In this document: in pieces, positions 57,155 to 64,000 of the stretch
Numbering within the stretch: the stretch's first letter is position 1
Layout of the letters: the number at the start of each line of letters is the position of its first letter
NCBI GenBank assembly: GCA_003117195.1
Contig: BDSI01000037.1
Span: forward strand, 691,501-755,500
Reading direction: 5' to 3'
Source: Eudorina sp. 2006-703-Eu-15
Lineage: Eukaryota; Chlorophyta; Chlorophyceae; Chlamydomonadales; Volvocaceae
Length of the DNA stretch: 64,000 bases
Notes under the pieces: model-generated
Databases searched by the model: none
Seen by the model: the letters and a program-made list of their open reading frames with translations, nothing else
What the model was told of the DNA's origin: nothing
Made by a program: the position numbers and the translations under genes

Positions 57155-60002
57155 CGGGGCAGCGTCACTGTGGTCGCGTCGGATAGTGCGGTCGGGGGCG
57201 CCCGCTGCCCCTGCTGCCCCTGCTGCTGCTGAGCTAGGCCGCCGGCCTGCAGCGGCCCCGCGGCCGCCGCGGCCGCGGCCGCGGCCGGCTCCGCGGCGGC
57301 GGCGGCGGCGTGTCCCGCGGGTTGCTGGTGCCACCAGAAGGGTTTGTTCCTCTCCCAGGCGATCCGGGCGGTGTTGCTGCGGGGGACGTGATCCTCCGGC
57401 TCCCAGTGCCCCGGGCGCCGCGAGTGGATGGCGCCCGTGACCCGACCCGGGTCCAGCTCGAAGCCCTGCGCTCCAGGAGACGAGGGAGAGAGAGGAGAGA
57501 GAGGGGTGAGATGCCTTACTCTGATACGTTTGCTGCGTAACATGCCGCGGTGTAATGCCGCGGGGCTGTCGGCCGGGGCATCCCGACACGGCTCCGACCA
57601 ACCAGCAGCCAACGCCCGACTCCCAATTCCACCGACCCGGACGCTGAGATCCGCTGAGATCGCCTGTGATTTCCCGAGATCTCCTCCCACATCAGCCACG
57701 TCATCACCCCCGCACCTTCCATTTGACCAGGAAGGTTCTGCGGCCCCCGGCCCCCAGGTGCTCGTCCATGATCCGCTCCACCACCCCTTCGTCCGCGTCA
57801 TCGGCCGAGTCGTAGTCGGCCAGCCGGACGTCGCCGGGGCGGCAGCACAGCGAGGCGGGGTAGCGGCGGCCTAGGGAGGGAGAGGGGAGCGGAGGGGAGG
57901 GGTGCGTAGGAGGGAGGGAGGGGTGCGGGGAAGGGAGGGGTGCAGGGGAGGGAGAGGAGGGGAGGGGTGCGGGGGAGGCCGTGGCGACCGACGACGACCA
58001 CGGCCAGCCTCAACGCGAAGGGCAAGACCCATGGGTCATTACGTCACGGCCCAACATCACGACGATGCAGGCGACGCCGACAGGGACGCCCCTGGGCCAG
58101 GGCGCCATCCACGCGCGCCGTGCAACCCCCCGGGGTTGAAATTTTGTAGGTTTTAGGGTTTTAGGTTAGGGTTTTTGAAGTTTTGTTCGTGAGTCACGGG
58201 GTACCGTGATCTGAACGATGGAGAGCCGAGCGAGATAAAGGGGGCCAGCTGCGCGACTGACCGACGTCACGTGACCCTGAGGTAAGGGTCAGACACTTTC
58301 TGACCCACGTGGCGGTACGGCATTTCACGGGCCGTAAATAGCAATACGTACGTACGTACGGCATACATAGGTCGTAATGGCCCCACGGTGGTACGGCATG
58401 TAAACGTTCGAGCTCCCACGCTTGCGGACACCGAAGCGGCAGGTCGTACAACTGACTGTCGTACACGCACCCGTCTTGTCGCACTCCACGGTGTGCCCCG
58501 CCCGCCACTCGTCCTCCAGGGAGGCAGACTGGGGCGGCGGCGGCGGCTGCCGTACACCTTGGCCCAGGCACCCTTGGCCCTTGTACGGCGCCGGGCTCAA
58601 ACCGGTCCGCCGGCCAGCACCAACGGCGGCGGCGGCCGCGGCGCCGCCGTCGCCGTCAGACCCGGCGGAGTCCTGGGCCTCCGAGTCCGTGTCCTTCCTC
58701 CTTCGTCGCCGCGGGGCCTTCCGAACATGCTGCTGCGGCTTCCTCTTCGGCGGCCGCCGTGACGACGGCGACAGCTGCCGCTTCGCGGCCGCGGCGGGAG
58801 CTTTCACAGCGGCGCTGCTGCCCTGGCCGCGTTTGGGCGTCCGCGCGGGCCGCTGCGACGGCGGCGGCGGCGGTGGCGACCGCTGTCCCGATCTGGCTGG
58901 CGGGTGGTGGCCAGCCCCCCTCGCCGCCTCCCCCTCATCCCCGCCCGCCGGGCGCCGACTGTCGCCCACCGTGGAATTGTCCCCTTCGGTGTCCTCACCG
59001 CCGTCAGGGCTGCTGCTGCTGAGGAGCTCGTACACCTCAACGGCCTCCGCAACCCCCTCCTCCGCCGCCGTCGAGGCCGCAGACGCCGACGGCTCCGGCA
59101 AGCTCTCGCGCGCGGCGGCGGCAGTCGCGGGCGGCTCGACGTCCGCCGCCGCCGCCGCCGCCGGCGACGCGGCCTGCGCTGCCGCCGGCTGACGACGTGT
59201 GAGTCCTGCCGCCGCCGGCGCCGGCGCCGTCGCCGCCCCCGGGCCGGCAGTTGAGGGTCGCTGCTGCCGCGGCGGCGGCGGCGGCGGCACGAGCCCTGCC
59301 GCGTCGGGCCCTATGCCAGGCGCCAGGAGCAGCTGCTGCAGGTCCATCTGCAAGGGAGGTCGCTGCGGCCCGTCGCCCATTCGGATCCGCCCCAGACCCA
59401 GACCCAGCCCCGGACCCAAGCCGTCATCGGGCGGCACCTCCAGCTCCGCCGCCGCCGCCGCTGCCGCCGCCGCCGCCGCGTCCTCGACAGGTTGATGACG
59501 GGCCTTGAGTGCCTTCCCGGGCGGCTCCGCCGCCGGCGCCTGCCCCGGCTCGCACCGCCGCTTCCTAAACTGCTGCCGCGGCAGCGGCGGCGGCGGCAGC
59601 GTTTCGTCAGCCGCTCCGCCTGCCATCGCCGCCGCCGCCGCCGCCGATGCCGCCGCCGAGCCCCCGGGTGGTGTCCGCGTCGACATCCGGGGGGACGGCC
59701 CTCCCTCAGTCCAGGGAGGGTTCCCTCCGGGGCCCCCCGGGCCCTCCACGGCCAGGGCGGCCAGGGTCTGGGCGGCGCACGCCTCCGGGTCCCGGGGACA
59801 CCGGCCCGGACCCGCCGCCAGCGGATCGTCCAGGAGAGGCAGGTCATTGGGATTGGGGCCGGGGCTGGCGGTGGCGGCGGCGGCGGCGGCGGCGGCGGAG
59901 CTGCCGTCGCCGCCAGCGACGCCGCCGCGGCTGAGGCCCAGGACCGCCCGCAGCGTCTCCAGCGCGAGTAACAGGTCGTCGTCTAGCACGTCGCCGTCGC
60001 CT

Positions 60003-60033
<31 letters not shown>

Positions 60034-63000
60034 AGCTGCCGCCGCCGCCGCCGCCGCCGCCGTCACCCGGGGTCCGGGGTCTGCCAGCGACGTCGCCGGT
60101 GGAACGACCGGGGGCTGGAGCGCGGAGGGCCGCCGTCGCTGGAGAAGCCACCGCCGCCTCCGCCTCTGCCTCCGCCTCTGCCTCCGCCGCCGCCTCCGCC
60201 GCCGCCGTCAAGACCGCCGCGTCGTCCGCTGTCACACCCGCGGTGGCGGCGGCGGAGGCGGAGGCGGTCCCGTCGACATCCGCCTGCCGCCGGTGCGGCT
60301 CCCGCTGCTGCTGCTGCTGCTGCTGCGGCGGCGGCGGCGAGGCTGGCGGCAGCGGGTGACGGCCCGGGCTGCGGTCGCGGTGCCGCCGGGGGCGCGTTCT
60401 CGGCTGCGCGGGCGGCGTCTGCACCTCCACCGGCTCGGCGGCTTGCGGATCCCGCTGCTGCTTCTCTGGCGGCGGCGGCGGCGAGGCTGGCGGCGGCGGC
60501 GGCCTGCGCCGCGGCGGCCGTGTGGGACGCGCCTGCTCGGCCGCCGCCGACGGCCTGCGCAGGGGCCCCTCCTGCCGCCGCTGCTGCCGCTGCTGTCGTT
60601 TCATAACGCAGGTCCGCTGTGGCCGTCCGCTGCCTCCTTGGCGGGTTGGCAGCAGATCGCCGTCACGACCACCATCAGACGACGAGGAGGGCGAAGGGGA
60701 GGACGAGATGACGATGACCGAGGGGCTGTCCGCCGCCGCCGCCGGGTCCGCCGCCGCCACCGCGCCTGCCGCAGCTGCCGGGCCCGGCGCCGCTGCTGCA
60801 GTGTCGGGTTGGGCCGGAAGCGGCGCACCGCCGCCGCCACCGCCATCACCGCCACCGCCGTCGTCATCACCGCCGACGCCTGCGCGGTTGTGAGAAGGCG
60901 CCTCCACCGCCGCCGCCACCGCCGCCGCCGCCGCTCCGGCCGTCCCCATCACACCCTCCTCGGGAGCTTGGCGCCGCGGCGGTGCTTGCTCCGGCGACTG
61001 CTGCGGTGCTTGCTGCTGCTGCTGCTGCTGCGGCGGCGGCGGCAATGGCGACGACAATGGCGATGGCGATGGCAGATCTCGTGGACCTGGCGCCGCCGCC
61101 GCCGCCGAGCCCCGCGCTGCCGCACCCTCCTGCCCCACCGCCTCAGGCCGTCCAGTCAACGCCCTCGGCGATCCCGGCCCCGGCTCCGCTCCGGCGCCCC
61201 GACGCCCCTCACGCAGGCGGCTGCTGCCCGCCAGGCCAAGTGACCTGCCCTCCCTCTGTTCGTCCTCCTGCTCCGCCTGCAGCTGCTGCTGCTCCTCTTT
61301 CCCCTGCTCCGCCTGCTGCTGCTGCGTCTCCTTCTCCTTCTCCCCCTCCTGCTGCCGCGGAGCTGGCGGTGCTGGCGGCGGCGACGGCGCCTCCTCGAGT
61401 TGCGGCTCCGCGCCCCGCCGCTCCCCGCCTTCAGCCGCCTTCTGCTCAGCGTCAGCACCCGGCCGCCCCTCGCCCTCCATAGGGCCCCCGGGGTCCTGCG
61501 CCGCCGCCGCCGCGTCCACCCCTGCCCGCCAGCTTACCGTACCCGCCTTGACCCACGTGGGCCTTTCGCCCGCCCTCCACGCCGCCATCCGTTGGGGCGC
61601 CCACGCCTCCAGGAAGGACTCCCGCAGCCAGTGCCCGCCCCGCGCCGGGGGCCCCTGCCCGCCCCCCGGGTGACCCGGGTCCAGTTCGTAGCCCCGCCAC
61701 TTGACCAGGTACAGCATGCTGGCCTTGCTGTGGCTGTACATCTCGTCCACAACCGCCTCCACGCGCCGTTGGTCGTTGGCGGTTACATGGCAGTGCGGGT
61801 CGGCCAGCTGCCGCACGAGGGGCACATCCCCGGGGCGCAGGCAGGCGTGGCGGGGGTAGGCGCGGCCTGGGGGGAGGGGGGAGGGAGAGGGGGATATAGG
61901 AAATTGGTAGACAATTTTTAAATTGCGCTGCTGCCAGAGCGACGGGGGAGGGAGGGAGCGAGGGGAAGGTCCAGGGAAGGTTGTACGGCAAGGGGGGCAA
62001 ACAGAGAATGGTGCGGTCTGAATTGCCATATGGTGGAAGGCGGTGGATTAGGTGGATTTAGAGGTGAGGGTTTAAAGTTGAGTGTTATCAAGGAGAAAAG
62101 CTGAGCCGCGAAAGTTGAGTGTGTACGGCCGTGAAACCCTATACCCCGGGGATGAGGAATACCCAGGGCCGCGGGCGGGGCCCCCAGACACCCCGCCCAC
62201 CCCGCTCACCGGTGAAGGGACTCCGCACCTCGCCGCCTTCCGCTTCCTTCTCCGCCTCGGCCGCCGTCGCTGCGCCGCCGTCCGCCTCCTCCTCCGCCTC
62301 GGCCGCCGTCGCTGCGCCGCCTTCTCTCCCATTCCTCGCTTCTGCCTCCGTTGCTGCGGCGCCACCGGCACCAGCGGCCCCCCCAGAGCTGCCCGCTCGC
62401 AACCCCGGCTGCGGCGGAGACGGCAGCTGCCCCGGCCCCTGCTGCTGCAGCTGCTGCTGCGGCGGCGGCTGCAGGTGGTCCTGTGCCTGTCGCCCCTGCT
62501 CCTGCGGCAGCAGCGGCGCTGGTGGTGGTGGTGGTAATGGTGGCGGTAATGGCGGCGGTGGTGGTGGTGGGTCCTGCCGCAGCACCTCACCCGGGCTCCC
62601 CGAAGTCGCCAGAGACGCTAGCATTGCCGTCCCCAAACACACCGCCGCCCGTAACCACGCCGCCGCCACTCCCTCCGCCGGCCGCACGCGGGCCCTATCC
62701 GGCCCGGCATGCTGATGGCTGCGCTGTAGCTGCGGCTGTAGTTGCGGCTGTAACTGCGGCTGTAGCAGCGGCACACCTCCCCGTGGGCCTCCCGACCGCT
62801 GCTGCTGCTGCTGCTGTGCCAACGGCTTTTGCTGCAGAGGCTGTAGCTGCAGAGGCAGCAGCGAATGCCGTTGCGGGGCCGTGACCCGTGGGTCGGTTTC
62901 CTGAGGCGGGAGCGGCCGCAGCGACACCGAGGGTGCCGCCGCCTCCGCCTGCCTCGCCTCCGCCGGGCGGCCTCCGTCGTCTGAACCGCCCGCGGAGCCC

Positions 63001-64000
63001 CTCGAGGGAGGGTCCCGCGGGTCGGCACCAGTGGCGGAGACCGGCCCGTCGTCGGGCCCCGCGGCGGCGGTGCATGGCGGCGGCGGCGGCGACGGCGGCT
63101 GGGTGTCCCGACCCTCGAGTCGTACGACCCTCGGTACTCCTTCCGCCCCTGCCGTCGCCACCTCCGCACCAAACGAGCGAGTTGCCGCGGGATCATCTCC
63201 ATCTCCAAGCACATTCTGGACCGCCGCCGGCGCCGCCGGCGCAATCGCCGGTGGAATGGCAGGCGCGGCGGCGGCCGACGCTGTCGCAGCACCGGGCGGG
63301 CACGGCGCGACCCACGGGTCAGCAGCAACCTTCGGCGGCGGGTCCACGTCCATAGCGTCGGCCTGCGCTCGGTCCGGTGGCGCCGCGGGCCGTTCCTCCG
63401 CTTCCTCCGCTCCCGCAGCCTCCGCCACCGCGCCGGCCGCTGCCGAGACCGTGCCCGGAGGCGCCTCCGTGGCCTCCACCTCCACCTCCAGGGTCTCCGT
63501 CACCGCCTCCGCTGTCGCCCCCGCCGGCGGCTCGCGCTCCAAGCCGCCATACACCTCCGTTGCCCGTGCCTGCACCGCGGGCGCTCGTCCGCTCCCGGAC
63601 GCCTCCTCCTCCGCCGCCTCCGCCTCCGCTGCTGCCGTACCCGGTACATCCTGCGCCATGGCCGCGGCTTCCGCGCTGTCTGGCGCCTCCGCCTCCACCT
63701 CCGCTGCCGTCGTGTCGCTGCCGTGACCGTACGGCTCCGCAACCGCGCCCGCACTCGCCGGTGCTGGACCGTCCCGTGGGTCACCCAGTGCGCCCGCCGG
63801 CAAGCGCTGACCCCGCGGGCCACCCTCCGTCTGCCACGCCGCGGCGAACCTAGCGGACGCCACTACAGCCGCCGCCGCAGTAGCCGCTGCCACGTGAAAC
63901 ACCTTCGCGAGCGCGGCCGACTCCGCGGTCCGCGGTACGGCGTCGTCTGCGGGTACGGCATCCGCCGCCGCGTGGGCCGTACCTGCGGAGCCGCCACCGC
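56570..64000 (-). CDS. Giant low-complexity protein with two chromodomain modules (5' end outside window)
   Basis: Exons: 62210-64000 (open to the edge), 58471-61866, 57716-57870, 56860-57465, 56570-56635 (TAG). About 2,000 residues are visible and all phases agree. Two homologous modules each start at the same phase-1 intron with TGRxYPxxxCxRPGDV. Module 1 (61866 to about 61605) has MLYLVKWRGYELDPG then HWLRESFLEAW. Module 2 (57870-57716 and 57465 to about 57360) has RTFLVKWKGFELDPG then HWEPEDHVP. These match the chromodomain core (YLVKWKG, WEPE), with an insert after the KWKG strand. Chromodomains usually bind methylated histone tails, suggesting a nuclear chromatin protein. The rest is Ala, Pro, Gln, Arg and Glu-rich disorder. 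The segment before module 2 (DEWRAGHTVECDKTG) may be part of a small barrel. No polymerase or helicase domain is seen. Joining the 3.4-kb exon to module 2 rests on the GTGCGT donor at 58470 and matching phase. Confidence 0.72.
58146..58176. repeat. Telomere-like patch
   Basis: TTTTAGGGTTTTAGG followed by TTAGGGTTTTTG resembles the Chlamydomonas-type telomere unit TTTTAGGG. It lies in the intron of the chromodomain gene between exons 58471-61866 and 57716-57870. Confidence 0.7.
61896..61946 (-). repeat. Shared 3'-intron element, copy 5
   Basis: In the chromodomain gene, in the intron before exon 58471-61866, about 30 nt from the acceptor. On the minus strand: GTCGCTCTGGCAGCAGCGC, AATTTAAAAATT, GTCTACCAATTTCCTATA. 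This is the most complete copy. Confidence 0.85.

Noticed and set aside
58325..62029. 1,234-residue uninterrupted frame as a single-exon gene
   Set aside because: Both ends are intronic: the start runs through the shared intron element and a CCCCAG acceptor at 61867, and the end passes a good GTGCGT donor at 58470 that joins in phase to the next exon.

Overview
The window looks like nuclear DNA of a volvocine green alga (Chlamydomonadales). It is very GC-rich. Genes have many short introns with GTGAGT, GTGCGG or GTAAGG donors. There are hydroxyproline-rich SPPPP linkers of the kind used in volvocine extracellular matrix, Ala/Gly/Pro/Gln low-complexity protein regions, many minisatellites, and a TTTTAGGG-type telomere-like patch. 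I see no bacterial or organellar operons. The order is inferred from these traits, not from a database search.

Layout. (1) 297-28,596, minus strand: two tandem paralogous genes for plant Shaker-type (KAT/AKT-like) potassium channels, each with six transmembrane segments, a cyclic-nucleotide-binding domain (CNBD) and ankyrin repeats. The right-hand copy could be assembled as 19 exons with every splice phase consistent (1,617 codons). The left-hand copy runs off the left edge at its 3' end. Both have non-canonical selectivity filters. (2) 28,600-43,350: a divergent pair of secreted CAP/PR-1 proteins with proline-rich stalks (minus 36,234-33,361; plus 39,166-42,965), embedded in AT-richer, repeat-bearing DNA. 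A 354-bp terminal-repeat retrotransposon in miniature (TRIM) sits 22 bp past the stop codon of the plus-strand gene. (3) 46,408-49,896, minus: a signal-peptide protein made of Ala/Lys amphipathic repeats (LEA/apolipoprotein-like). (4) 50,441-54,734, minus: a FAM98-family protein with a Gly-rich tail. (5) 56,570-64,000, minus: a very large low-complexity protein with two chromodomain modules, open at the right edge.

Links between genes. The two channels share a tandem origin and carry stretches of near-identical coding DNA that suggest gene conversion. The two CAP genes form an inverted pair with near-identical CAP exons but very different stalk lengths. Five introns in four unrelated minus-strand genes carry the same approximately 50-nt element just upstream of the 3' splice site, which is the most unusual signal in the window. 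No rRNA, tRNA or CRISPR was found. About 11.6-16.9 kb, 28.6-33.3 kb, 36.3-39.1 kb and 43.4-46.4 kb hold no gene that I can support. All exon models are read by eye from splice signals and protein homology and have not been checked with transcripts.
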